Below the pieces are notes generated by a model, which was given only the letters and a program-made list of their open reading frames with translations, did not search any database and was not told where the DNA came from. From contig JBCBPV010000001.1 in NCBI GenBank assembly GCA_039820585.1, positions 70,999-134,998 on the forward strand: a DNA stretch of 64,000 nt. The letters are read 5' to 3'. This document shows, piece by piece, positions 25,321-34,157 of this stretch (position 1 is the first letter of the stretch; every line of letters begins with the position of its first letter). Origin of the DNA: JBCBGF01 sp039820585. Its GTDB lineage: Bacteria > Pseudomonadota > Alphaproteobacteria > Rhodobacterales > Rhodobacteraceae. A program made the translations under genes and the position numbers.

Positions 25321-28300
25321 CTAGGCGACCATCTGCTCCGCCTTTTGCAGATCAACGGACACCAGCTGGCTCACGCCCAACTCGCCCATGGTCACGCCAA
25401 ACAGCCGGTCCATCCGGGCCATCGTCACGGCGTGGTGGGTGATGATAAGGAACCGGGTGTCGGTGCGCCGCGTCATCTCATCCAGCAGATCACAGAACCG
25501 GGTGACGTTCGCGTCATCCAGAGGCGCGTCCACCTCGTCCAGCACACAGATCGGGGCAGGATTGGCCAGGAACACCGCAAAGATCAGCGCAAGGGCCGTC
25601 AGCGTCTGCTCCCCACCCGACAACAGCGACAAGGTAGACAGCTTCTTGCCCGGCGGCTGGCACATGATCTCCAGCCCCGCATCCAGCGGATCTTCGCTTT
25701 CCACCATCACCAGCTTGGCCTCGCCGCCGCCGAACAGATGGGTGAATAGCATCGCAAAGTTGGCGTTCACCTGCTCAAACGCGGTCAACAAGCGTTCCCG
25801 CCCCTCACGGTTCAGGCTCGCGATGCCGGACCGCAACGCGCGGATCGCCTCTTCCAGATCGGTCTTCTCGGTCACCAGCGCGTCATGCTCGGTCTGAACC
25901 TCGGCCGCGTCTTCCTCGGCCCGCAGGTTCACCGCGCCCAAGGCATCGCGTTGGCGCTTGTAGCGATTGACCTCTGCCTCGACCTTGTCGGCGGGCGGCA
26001 TATCGGCCGGATCGGTGGCCAGACGCTCCAACAGGGCTTCGGGCGTCATCTGTTGCTCTTCGTCAATGCGCTGGGTCGCCGCCTCGGCGGTGGTGCGCGC
26101 GGCATCTGCGGCGGCCTCGGACCGGGCGCGGGCCTCGCGCGCTTGCGACGCGGCGCGCTCCGACGTGCGCTCGGCCTCGACCGCATCGCGCAGTGCGGTT
26201 TCCGCAAGCGCCAACGCATCAACGGCCTGCGCGCGGCGCGTCTCGGCACTGGCGATTTCATCGGCCAGCCGCGCATGGTCCGCAGCCAGTTCCGCAGGGC
26301 GCCCGCGCGCACTCTCCAACTCGGCCTCATAGCCCGCTTTGCGCTCTTGCAGCTCGACAATGCGCTGCGATGCGGTGGCCAGACGCGCGCGCCAATTCGC
26401 CAGCTCTTTGGCGTTGTCTTCCAACCGCCGATCCCGCGCCTCGCCGGTGCGGCGCAGCTCATCATGGGCCGACCGGCGCGTCATCATCAACATGCGCGCG
26501 GCCTCGACCGTTACGCGCACCTCTTCGGCCTCGGCGCGCGCGGCCTCAAGATCGCCCAATTCGGCCAGGGCGGCATCCGCCTCTTTCAGACGGGTGCGGG
26601 CATCAAGCGCCATCTCCTCGTGCCGGCTCGCCGCCATCCGCAGGCTTTCCAACTTGCCAGACGCGATATTGCGATCGGCCTCAGCGCGTGACAGGGCGCG
26701 GCTGGCCTCGGTCACGGCCTGGTCGGCGGCACGGCGTTCTTCGCGGGCGGCGGCATCGGCCTGGGTGAAATTGGCAAGCTCGGTCTTCAGATGCTCATGC
26801 GCGCGGGATGCGCCATCGGCCCGGGCGCGGGCTTCCACCAGATCCTGTTTCAACTCTTGCAAGCGGTTCAACTGCTGCAGGCGTAGCGCAGCGGCAGAGG
26901 GCGCATCCTCGGCACCTGCGCGGAAGCCATCCCACCGCCACAGATCGCCCTCGCGGCTGACAATGCGCTGACCGGGCTTCAACTCGGATTGCAAACGCGG
27001 GCCATCGGCGCGGTCGACAAGGCCCACCTGCGTCAGACGGCGGGCCAGCACCTCGGGGATCGACACGTGATCGGCCAACGGGCGCACACCCTCAGGCAGG
27101 CGCTGCGGGCTGTCATAGGCGGGCAAGAGCGTCCAGCCCGTCGTCGCCTCGCCCTGCACCGCCGGCGCACGCAGATCGTCGGCCAACGCGGCGCCCAGCG
27201 CCTTTTCAAACCCCGATTTCACCTTCAACAGGTCAAGCACCTGACCGCCTTCGGCTGTATCCCGTTCGACCAGCCGCGCGAGCGCCGCCACCTCGGCCTG
27301 CAGCGCGCTCACCTCACCCTCGGCCTCTGACCGGCTGGCGCGCGCTTCGGCTTCGCGGGTCTGCGCGGTGGCCCGCGCCTCATCGGCATCGACCAGCGCG
27401 GCCTCCGCAGCCGTTGCCGCCGTCGTCGTCTCTGCCAGCACCGCCTCCGCCGTTTGCAGGGCGGTCTGCGCCTCAGCCTCTGCGCGTTGCGCGTCCTTGG
27501 CGGCGGTGGTTGCCTTCTCCGCCTCACTCTCGCTGCGTTCGCGCGTGCGCTCGGCATCGTCGCGTAGCCGCTGGGCAGATTGGTGACGCGCGGACAGGCG
27601 GGCGACATCTTCGGTCAGCTGCGCATGGGCGGCCTCGCGATCCTGCAACACGCTGGCTGCGTCGCGCGCCTCGGTCGCTGCCTCTTCCAGCCGGTCATCA
27701 TGCCCCTCGGCCTCCGCCGCCAAGGTCGCAGCCTCGTCTTCCAGATTGGCAATCGTCTCGCCCGCGTCGTGGTTCAGCGCATCCTCACGCTCGGTATCGC
27801 GGACCAGCTGTTCGATCCGGCCCTGCAGCGTCTCAATCGCCTGCTCGGCCCGCGCCTCTTCGTCCGCCAGTGCATCACGTTGCACCGTCAACCTTTGCAA
27901 CACGGCGGCGGCAATCGCCTCTTCCTCACGCAGGGGGGGCAGCGTTTCTTCATGTTCCGCGCGCTTGGCCACGGCCGCGCGCGCCGCACGCTCGGCCTCG
28001 GACGCGGCGGTCACGTGATCGGTCAGCGTGGTTTCCGCCGCCATCAGCGCATCATTCGCCTCACGCCAGCGCCGGTACAACAACAGACCCTCGGCATGGC
28101 GCAACGCCTCGCTCAGCTCGCGATACCGCGCGGCCTGCCGCGCCTGACGGGCAAGCTGGGCCAGTTGCGCCGCCAGTTGTTCGATCACGTCATCGACGCG
28201 CGACAGGTTCGTCTCTGCCCCGCGCAGCTTCAATTCCGCCTCATGCCGGCGCTGGTACAGCCCCGAAATCCCCGCCGCTTCTTCCAGAATGCGACGCCGC

Positions 28301-28776
28301 GCCTTGGGCCGGGCATTGATCAGCTCGCTGATCTGCCCCTGCCGCACCAGCGCAGGCGAATGCGCCCCGGTTGAGGCATCGGCAAACAGCATCTGCACAT
28401 CACGCGCCCGCACATCCTTGCTGTTGAGCTTGTAGGCAGAGCCTGCGTCCCGCGTGATCCGACGGGCGATGTCGATCAGATCGCTGTCGTTGAACCCCTG
28501 TGGCGCCAGGCGTTCTGAATTGTCGATGGCCACCGACACTTCGGCAAAGTTGCGCGCCGGGCGTGACGAGGTGCCCGCAAAGATCACGTCTTCCATGCCG
28601 TCGCCGCGCATCGCGGTGGGGCGGTTTTCGCCCATCACCCAGCGCAGCGCCTCAAGCAGGTTCGACTTGCCGCACCCGTTCGGCCCGACAATGCCGGTCA
28701 GCCCATCGGCGATCACCATCTCGGTGGGGTCGACGAAGCTTTTGAAGCCGTTGAGCCTGATTCTCGTGAATCGCAC
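25321..28776 (-). CDS. smc: Chromosome segregation protein SMC
   Basis: 1151 residues from a GTG at 28776, giving MRFTRIRLNGFKSF, the normal SMC start. Walker A is GPNGCGKS (residues 31-38); the C-terminal signature LSGGEQTLTALALIFAVFL and Walker B ICVLDEVDAPLDD complete the ATPase head. Between them are two long Ala/Glu/Arg-rich coiled coils and a hinge near the middle (about residues 480-640, with VLDLLKVKSGFEKALGAALADDL). SMC loads with ScpAB to organise and segregate the chromosome. In-frame ATGs upstream (28815, 28926) lack ribosome sites. The very high Ala/Arg/Glu bias makes several long false frames on the other strand. Confidence 0.96.
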   Translation of the reverse strand: MRFTRIRLNGFKSFVDPTEMVIADGLTGIVGPNGCGKSNLLEALRWVMGENRPTAMRGDGMEDVIFAGTSSRPARNFAEVSVAIDNSERLAPQGFNDSDLIDIARRITRDAGSAYKLNSKDVRARDVQMLFADASTGAHSPALVRQGQISELINARPKARRRILEEAAGISGLYQRRHEAELKLRGAETNLSRVDDVIEQLAAQLAQLARQARQAARYRELSEALRHAEGLLLYRRWREANDALMAAETTLTDHVTAASEAERAARAAVAKRAEHEETLPPLREEEAIAAAVLQRLTVQRDALADEEARAEQAIETLQGRIEQLVRDTEREDALNHDAGETIANLEDEAATLAAEAEGHDDRLEEAATEARDAASVLQDREAAHAQLTEDVARLSARHQSAQRLRDDAERTRERSESEAEKATTAAKDAQRAEAEAQTALQTAEAVLAETTTAATAAEAALVDADEARATAQTREAEARASRSEAEGEVSALQAEVAALARLVERDTAEGGQVLDLLKVKSGFEKALGAALADDLRAPAVQGEATTGWTLLPAYDSPQRLPEGVRPLADHVSIPEVLARRLTQVGLVDRADGPRLQSELKPGQRIVSREGDLWRWDGFRAGAEDAPSAAALRLQQLNRLQELKQDLVEARARADGASRAHEHLKTELANFTQADAAAREERRAADQAVTEASRALSRAEADRNIASGKLESLRMAASRHEEMALDARTRLKEADAALAELGDLEAARAEAEEVRVTVEAARMLMMTRRSAHDELRRTGEARDRRLEDNAKELANWRARLATASQRIVELQERKAGYEAELESARGRPAELAADHARLADEIASAETRRAQAVDALALAETALRDAVEAERTSERAASQAREARARSEAAADAARTTAEAATQRIDEEQQMTPEALLERLATDPADMPPADKVEAEVNRYKRQRDALGAVNLRAEEDAAEVQTEHDALVTEKTDLEEAIRALRSGIASLNREGRERLLTAFEQVNANFAMLFTHLFGGGEAKLVMVESEDPLDAGLEIMCQPPGKKLSTLSLLSGGEQTLTALALIFAVFLANPAPICVLDEVDAPLDDANVTRFCDLLDEMTRRTDTRFLIITHHAVTMARMDRLFGVTMGELGVSQLVSVDLQKAEQMVA

Positions 28777-29085
28777 GATTCGCCCGTTTGTTGATTCTGC
28801 TCTGGCGTGCAGCATCGTGATTGGGCCAGGGCGAGTCAACGGGCCCGCCCTGCATATACCGATGCCCCCAGCCTTATCCACAAAATGTAGACGATTTCGG
28901 AAGTTTTTTGCCGCAGTGCAGCACATGGTGGGAAACTTCTTGATTCAAAATCGACATGTTTTGCACACTGCACGCGTTGGCAGCGAATGCCGCCGACGTA
29001 CTGGGGGCAAATACACGATCGCACGCGTCTGGCACGCTGGCCGTTGGACCCCTTCAAAGCGGCCCTATGATCCGGAGAGTGCCCC
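28777..29085. other. 309-base gene-free region between smc and the acetyltransferase gene
   Basis: This is the only stretch over 300 bases without a gene. It should hold the divergent promoters of smc and the acetyltransferase gene. I see a perfect DnaA-box sequence TTATCCACA at 28874-28882 and an AT-richer patch around 28880-28970. A GGAG ribosome site lies just before 29086. No RNA gene, hairpin or conserved reading frame is evident. Confidence 0.6.
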
Positions 29086-29550
29086 ATGCTTGATGCTTCG
29101 ACCCTGGAAATTTCGATTGAGGCACCAACGCATGATGACAGTCGTACCCTGATCGAAGACAGCAACAGGTCCCTTGCAAAGCACTACTCGAAAGAGGAGT
29201 GTTTTTCTTTTTCCGCAGAAGAGCTTTCAGCCCCGAATGTTGAGTTTTTCGTCGCCCGGCGCGGTGGCCGACCCGTCGGCTGTGTCGCGCTGGTCGATCA
29301 CCTGACCTATGGCGAGGTGAAGCGGCTGTTTGTGGCCGAGGCCGCCCGCGGCGTTGGCGTCGGCGCCGCGTTGATGGCTGCGCTGGAAGATGCTGCACGC
29401 GATATCGGGTTGCGCGCGATCCGGTTAGAGACGGGGGATCGGCTGGCAGCCGCCATGGCGATCTACACCGCGCGCGGCTATCGCGAACGGGGCGCCTTTG
29501 GCGGCTATCCCGACCTGCCCACGAATACCTTCCTCGAAAAGATCCTGTAG
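29086..29550 (+). CDS. GNAT-family N-acetyltransferase
   Basis: 154 residues. VKRLFVAEAARGVGVGAALMAALEDAARDIG is the acetyl-CoA binding motif A (V-x-x-x-x-R/G-x-G-x-G/A), followed by the IYTARGYRERGAFGGY block, typical of small-molecule or amino-acid acetyltransferases. The substrate is unknown. CPENTFLEK-like end (TNTFLEKIL) fits the 'F..k.l' C-terminus of this group. It stands divergent from smc, with a GGAG ribosome site. Confidence 0.85.
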   Translation: MLDASTLEISIEAPTHDDSRTLIEDSNRSLAKHYSKEECFSFSAEELSAPNVEFFVARRGGRPVGCVALVDHLTYGEVKRLFVAEAARGVGVGAALMAALEDAARDIGLRAIRLETGDRLAAAMAIYTARGYRERGAFGGYPDLPTNTFLEKIL

Positions 29551-29558
29551 CCCGAGTA

Positions 29559-29855
29559 TCACGCCGCCGGGCAATCCAGCGATGCCCGCACGAGCGCCGC
29601 GTCGCCCGTCATCGATTTCGGCCGCACATCGCAACCCGTCGCTTGCGTGATCGCCGTGATCGCGTTGGTAAACACGTCCCGCTGCCGCGGGATCGCGCCC
29701 GGGCCAAGGCGGAACACCTCAACCTCCGATCCACGCCGAAACACCGCAAAGCGCATGCCGTCCACCACCACATCCGACCGCTCGGCCCCCATGAAGCGGG
29801 GCGACGGGCTGGCGCAGGCAGTCAGCGCAAGGCACAGGCAAAGAAGACGGACCAT
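29559..29855 (-). CDS. Small predicted lipoprotein
   Basis: 98 residues from ATG 29855. MVRLLCLCLALTACAS is a lipoprotein signal with lipobox LTAC. The mature part is about 82 residues, with VVVDGMRFAVFRRGSEVEVFRLGPG and a Cys pair (GCDVRP, LDCPAA) that may be disulfide-bonded. I do not recognise the family. A longer frame to 29915 has no advantage. It is convergent with the acetyltransferase. Confidence 0.68.
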   Translation of the reverse strand: MVRLLCLCLALTACASPSPRFMGAERSDVVVDGMRFAVFRRGSEVEVFRLGPGAIPRQRDVFTNAITAITQATGCDVRPKSMTGDAALVRASLDCPAA

Positions 29856-29969
29856 GCCCATCGTTATGGCGGGCCTATGGTTAACACATGGTTTCAGCGC
29901 ACCGGGCCTTGGCATTGGTGGGCCACTGCACTAGCTGCGGCGCGACGGATCATATCTTGGGACAATTCA

Positions 29970-30497
29970 ATGCTTTTGGGAATTTCCGGTTCGCTGCGCG
30001 CGGGCTCAGTAAACCGCAAACTCGTGCGCGAGGCCGCGCGCCTTTATGGCGGGCCGTATGAAGAGGCCGATCTGCGCCTGCCGCTCTATGATGGCGATCT
30101 GGAACAGGCCGAAGGCATCCCCGTGGCGGTTCAGCACCTCGCCGATCAGATCGCAGCCGCCGAAGCAGTCGTCATCTCAACACCAGAATACAACCAATCG
30201 CTGTCGGGCGTGCTGAAAAACGCGCTCGACTGGATCAGCCGGGTTGAGGGCAATCCGTGGCTGCACAAACCCGTTGCCATCATGTCCGCAACCGCTGGCC
30301 GGGCGGGCGGCGCGCGGGGCAGCTATGCCTTGCGCCTGGCGATGTTGCCGTTCCGTCCGCGTATGGTGGCAGGGCCCGATATCGGCGTCGCCGGTGCCGC
30401 CAAAGAGTTCGATGCGAACGGGCAGCTCACCGGTGAATTGTATCTCAAGAACCTGGGTGAGTTGATGGACCAGGTGAAGGCCGAGGCCGCGCGCTAG
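29970..30497 (+). CDS. NADPH-dependent FMN reductase
   Basis: 175 residues from ATG 29970. GISGSLRAGSVNRKLVREA is the FMN-phosphate loop of the flavodoxin-like fold, and TPEYNQSLSGVLKNALDWIS is the second flavin-binding motif that defines the NADPH-dependent FMN reductase / azoreductase / ChrR group. It probably reduces FMN or quinones in the cytoplasm. Longer frames upstream run through the lipoprotein gene on the other strand and are rejected. Confidence 0.92.
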   Translation: MLLGISGSLRAGSVNRKLVREAARLYGGPYEEADLRLPLYDGDLEQAEGIPVAVQHLADQIAAAEAVVISTPEYNQSLSGVLKNALDWISRVEGNPWLHKPVAIMSATAGRAGGARGSYALRLAMLPFRPRMVAGPDIGVAGAAKEFDANGQLTGELYLKNLGELMDQVKAEAAR

Positions 30498-30536
30498 GCC
30501 CCTTGCGCGCCCGCGTCGGCGCGGTAGCTTGGCCGC

Positions 30537-31331
30537 GTGAGCGTGGCCAAAGCAACATCCCAGACGATCCCAGATCGCATCGACCCCGCGCGGGCCGCGG
30601 CAATGCATCAGGTGATGGCCCGGCCCGGCCTGCCACCGGGGCCGGGCACCGCACTGCCTGCGTTCTGGCACCAAATCTACTTTTGGGACGTGCAGCCACC
30701 CGGCGCCCTGGGCGATGATGGCCACCCCGCAACGGGCACCCTGATCCCCGATCTTGGCCTGCCCAAACGGATGTGGGCAGGTGGGCGGCTGACCTTTCAC
30801 GCGCCCTTCCTGTGCGCCGTGCAGGCCACGCGCACGACAAGCCTGCGCGCTGTCACCCGCAAAACCGGGCGTACGGGCGAACTGGCCTTTGTGACGCTGC
30901 GCCATGAGGTGCGCCAGCGCGGCGGGCTGGTGCTGAGCGAGGATCAGGATCTGGTCTACCGCGCGGCGGACGCCACGCCGGGCGACCCGCCAGAACCACC
31001 GACTGGCGGGCGGCTGCGCGAAACGCGGCGCTTCGATGCGACCACCCTGTTCCGCTATTCGGCGCTCACGATGAACGGCCACCGCATCCACTATGACGCG
31101 GACTATGCGCGCTCTGCCGAGGCGTATCCGGGGCTGGTCGTCCACGGGCCGCTTTTGGCGCAATGCCTGATCGTGCTGGCCGAGCTGGATCTGGGCACGC
31201 TGTCCGCCTTCAGCTTCCGCGCGACCGCGCCGGTCTTTGCGGGGCAGATGGTGCGGTTTTATTCGGACGCGGGCCGGTACTGGGTGATCGGCGGCGACGA
31301 TCAGCTGTGCATGAGCGCCGAGGCGACCTAA
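30537..31331 (+). CDS. HTD2/mesaconyl-C4-CoA-hydratase-like dehydratase
   Basis: 264 residues from a GTG. The protein has the double hot-dog (MaoC-like) layout: an N-terminal FAS1-type half with AFWHQIYFWD and PKRMWAGGRLTFHAPF, and a C-terminal half where TTLFRYSALTMNGHRIHYDADYA and GLVVHGPLLAQCL match the HTD2 / 3-methylfumaryl-CoA hydratase group. The Asn-His pair in MNGHRIHYD is the likely active site. It would hydrate or dehydrate an enoyl-CoA or acyl-ACP. Whether the substrate is mesaconyl-CoA is not decided by the sequence. It ends convergently, by four bases, with the FAD gene. Confidence 0.75.
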   Translation: MSVAKATSQTIPDRIDPARAAAMHQVMARPGLPPGPGTALPAFWHQIYFWDVQPPGALGDDGHPATGTLIPDLGLPKRMWAGGRLTFHAPFLCAVQATRTTSLRAVTRKTGRTGELAFVTLRHEVRQRGGLVLSEDQDLVYRAADATPGDPPEPPTGGRLRETRRFDATTLFRYSALTMNGHRIHYDADYARSAEAYPGLVVHGPLLAQCLIVLAELDLGTLSAFSFRATAPVFAGQMVRFYSDAGRYWVIGGDDQLCMSAEAT

Positions 31332-32392
31332 AGGTTCGCCTCCACCCCAAACGCGGGCGGGATGTCATCGGTGCCGTCCAGGATCAGGGTCGCCATGACC
31401 CGCGCCACCTCGGGCGCCATCCCGAAACCGATCTTGAAGCCGCCATTGGCGATGAAATGCCCCGGCCTGTCCGGCCAGGCCCCCAGCATCGGCGCACGGC
31501 TGCGCGCACGGGGGCGCACCCCGGCCCAGCGCGCGATAACCTCGGCCCCGTGCAGGATCGGCAGGGCGGCAATGGCCCGCTCGATCAGTGCATCGGCCTG
31601 CGCATCGGTGCCGGTGGGATCGTCGAAGTCACGTTCTGACGTCGATCCAATGGCGGTGGTGCCGTCGTCATGGGGCACGATGTGCAAGGCATCGGCAAAG
31701 ATCTGCGGTGCGTCGTCCGGCGCATGGTGGCGCAATAGCACCGCCTGGCCCTTGACCCCGGTGCCCACGGGCTTGCCAAAGCGCGCCGACAGATCGCGCA
31801 GGCCCTGCCAGCCCGTGGCCCAAACCACTGCGCCCTGATCGGGGCCTTCGCCCGTCACCTCACCCCCGCGCGCGCTGATCGCAGCGGCCAGGCATTCACA
31901 GGCGCGGCGCGGATGGATGCGGGCGGTCAGCGTGTCGTGGACAAGAAGGCCCGTCGCACTGGGCGGGGCCCACCCTTCCACGGCCTCTGCCGGAACCACG
32001 CGCCAGGTCGCGGTGTCCCCCCAAAGCGCGCGCGCCGTCCCCTCTCGCGTGCGGGCCAGCGCCACGGCAGCGTCATCGCCCAAGGGCTGCAACCGCCCTG
32101 TCCGGCCATAACCCGATCCGATGCCAGAGGTCTCATCCACCGCGCGCCAAAACGCCTCTGCGGCCACCAAACTTTTGAATTGAAACGCTTTCTTGTCGTT
32201 CCAGTTCTCCGGCACATGGGGCGCCAACGCGCCAACAACACCCCCCGAAGACCCAGCGCCAACGCCATGTGGGTCGATCACCCGCACCGTTGCCCCGCGC
32301 ACCAGACAGGCCCAGGCCACCGACAAGCCAAAAATCCCCGCCCCGCGGATGGTGACATCGACCGTTGCCAAGGCACGCTCCCCCCTGCACAT
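31328..32392 (-). CDS. FAD-dependent oxidoreductase, probable stand-alone MnmC(o)
   Basis: 354 residues in the DAO fold. VTIRGAGIFGLSVAWACLVRGATVRVID is the dinucleotide-binding start, followed by GVGAGSSGGVVGALAPHVPENWNDKKAFQ, which resembles the oxidase half of MnmC. GVRPRARSRAPMLGAW and NGGFKIGFGMAPEVA form the C-terminal FAD site. In E. coli this half is fused to the methyltransferase and converts cmnm5 to nm5 at tRNA position 34; here the methyltransferase mnmD is the next, divergent gene, 35 bases away. A TTG at 32371 could also be the start. Confidence 0.75.
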   Translation of the reverse strand: MCRGERALATVDVTIRGAGIFGLSVAWACLVRGATVRVIDPHGVGAGSSGGVVGALAPHVPENWNDKKAFQFKSLVAAEAFWRAVDETSGIGSGYGRTGRLQPLGDDAAVALARTREGTARALWGDTATWRVVPAEAVEGWAPPSATGLLVHDTLTARIHPRRACECLAAAISARGGEVTGEGPDQGAVVWATGWQGLRDLSARFGKPVGTGVKGQAVLLRHHAPDDAPQIFADALHIVPHDDGTTAIGSTSERDFDDPTGTDAQADALIERAIAALPILHGAEVIARWAGVRPRARSRAPMLGAWPDRPGHFIANGGFKIGFGMAPEVARVMATLILDGTDDIPPAFGVEANL

Positions 32393-32427
32393 TCGCGCGA
32401 CTCAACACCGCACTTCAGGAACGGACC

Positions 32428-33093
32428 GTGACGGACAGGCAGGCAGATGTCGAATGGCGAGACGGCGTGCCGGTGTCGACACAGTTTCAAGACCCGTATT
32501 ACTCGCTGGAGGACGGGGCCGCAGAGGCCGCGCATGTCTTTGTCGCGGGCAACGGTCTGCCGGATCGGATCACGCCGGGGTTTCGCATCGCAGAGCTGGG
32601 GTTTGGCACGGGCCTGAACCTGCTCGTCACGCTGGCCGCGATGCGCAGGGCCAGGCTCTCGGGGCCGATCCGCTACACGAGTTTTGAGGGTTACCCAATG
32701 GACGCAGACGCCATGGCCCAGGCGCTCGCGTCGTTTCCCGTCCTGACAGAGGGCGCCGCATGGCTGACCGCCGCATGGGCGCAGGGGCCAGTGTTCGAGG
32801 GGCCCGGCGTCTCGGTTGAGGTGATCCTGGGCGAGGCCACGCAGACCCTGCCTGCCTGGAATGGCCGGGCCGATGCCTGGTACCTCGACGGGTTCGCGCC
32901 CGCGCGCAATCCCGCCCTCTGGTCGCCCGCCATGATGGCCGAGGTCGCGCGGCATACTGCGCCCGGGGGCACCGCCGCCACCTATACCGCCGCGGGCGAT
33001 GTACGTCGCGGGCTTGCGGCTGCGGGGTTCACGGTGACGCGCGTGCCCGGCTTTGGCCGCAAGCGCCACATGACGGTGGCGCGGCTGGCATGA
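32428..33093 (+). CDS. mnmD: tRNA (mnm5s2U34)-methyltransferase, MnmD type
   Basis: 221 residues from a GTG at 32428, with AGGA eight bases upstream. STQFQDPYYSLEDGAAEAAHVFV and IAELGFGTGLNLLVTLAA (SAM site) with DAWYLDGFAPARNPALWSPAMM are the hallmark blocks of MnmD/DUF752. It makes the last methylation of the wobble uridine in certain tRNAs. The C-terminal FAD oxidase domain of MnmC is absent; its probable counterpart is encoded by the divergent neighbour. Upstream frame to 32365 overlaps the divergent gene and is rejected. The EamA gene overlaps its stop by four bases. Confidence 0.92.
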   Translation: MTDRQADVEWRDGVPVSTQFQDPYYSLEDGAAEAAHVFVAGNGLPDRITPGFRIAELGFGTGLNLLVTLAAMRRARLSGPIRYTSFEGYPMDADAMAQALASFPVLTEGAAWLTAAWAQGPVFEGPGVSVEVILGEATQTLPAWNGRADAWYLDGFAPARNPALWSPAMMAEVARHTAPGGTAATYTAAGDVRRGLAAAGFTVTRVPGFGRKRHMTVARLA

Positions 33094-33962
33094 GCGCCGA
33101 CAACGCCCGCCTGGGCATCCCCCTGATGATCGCGGCGAGCTTCGTTTTCGCCATGCAAGACGGGATCTCGCGCCATCTGGCGGGGGAATACAACGTGCTG
33201 ATGGTGGTGATGATCCGCTACTGGTTCTTCGCCGCTTTCGTGATCGCGGTGGCATCGCGCCGCGCCGGCGGGGTGCGCGCGGCGGCCGCCACCCGCCAGC
33301 CGGTGTTGCAGATCTTTCGGGGGCTGCTCTTGGCCTTCGAGATCTGCGTGATGGTGGGCGCCTTTGTTCTTTTGGGTCTGGTGGACAGCCTCGCGATCTT
33401 TGCCTGCTACCCGCTGCTGATCGCCGCACTGTCCGGCGTCGTGCTGGGTGAACGGGTGGGGTGGCGTCGCTGGGTCGCGATTGGCATCGGGTTTCTGGGG
33501 GTGCTCGTGATCTTGCAACCCGGCGTCACCGTGTTTCAGCCCGCCGCTCTGGTGCCCCTCGCCTCCGCTGCGATGTTCGCGCTCTACGGCCTGCTCACCC
33601 GCTATGCCGCGCGGCGCGACACGACCGCCACATCGTTCTTCTGGACGGGCGTGGCGGGCGCCGTGGCGATGTCGGGCGTGGGCATCTGGTTTTGGGAACC
33701 GATGACCGCGCCGGACTGGGGTTGGATGGCGACATTGTGCGTGACCGGCGCCTTGGGGCACTGGCTGCTGATCCGGTGCTATGAGGTGGCCGAGGCCAGT
33801 TCGGTGCAACCCTTCGCCTATTTCCAGCTCGTCTTCGGCACAGCGCTCGGGGTCAGCGTGTTTGGCGAGGTGCTGCGCCCCAACGTGGCGCTTGGCACCG
33901 CGATCGTGGTGTCGGCGGGCCTGTTCACCTTGTGGCGCGAACGCCGCGCGCGGACGCGCTAG
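33090..33962 (+). CDS. DMT-superfamily transporter (EamA)
   Basis: 290 residues with ten hydrophobic segments in two EamA repeats: the first from IPLMIAASFVFAMQDGI to FLGVLVILQPG, the second from LASAAMFALYGLLTRYA to VVSAGLFTLWRERRA. The glycine- and proline-spaced segment ending each repeat is typical of small-metabolite exporters in the inner membrane. Substrate unknown. The start overlaps mnmD by four bases, so the two are co-translated although their functions look unrelated. Confidence 0.88.
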   Translation: MSADNARLGIPLMIAASFVFAMQDGISRHLAGEYNVLMVVMIRYWFFAAFVIAVASRRAGGVRAAAATRQPVLQIFRGLLLAFEICVMVGAFVLLGLVDSLAIFACYPLLIAALSGVVLGERVGWRRWVAIGIGFLGVLVILQPGVTVFQPAALVPLASAAMFALYGLLTRYAARRDTTATSFFWTGVAGAVAMSGVGIWFWEPMTAPDWGWMATLCVTGALGHWLLIRCYEVAEASSVQPFAYFQLVFGTALGVSVFGEVLRPNVALGTAIVVSAGLFTLWRERRARTR

Positions 33963-34157
33963 CGCGGTTCCGCCTTGGCCAAGAACAGGTGTCGCCCTTT
34001 GCGTGCGGGCCGCGGGCGGAAGGCAGCGAAAGACGATCCAGTGACTGCTGGAAATGCCCCAGAGCGTTTTCGGTTTGGTCTGAAACATGCATTGTCTTTT
34101 GCGTTCCAGACGAAGGCGAAAGGCCGCGAAAGATGGTCCGAAATGGCCGGAATTGCT

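Noticed and set aside
25885..28374. Several long plus-strand frames within smc
   Set aside because: They come from the Ala/Arg/Glu codon bias of the SMC coiled coils; no family or start signals.
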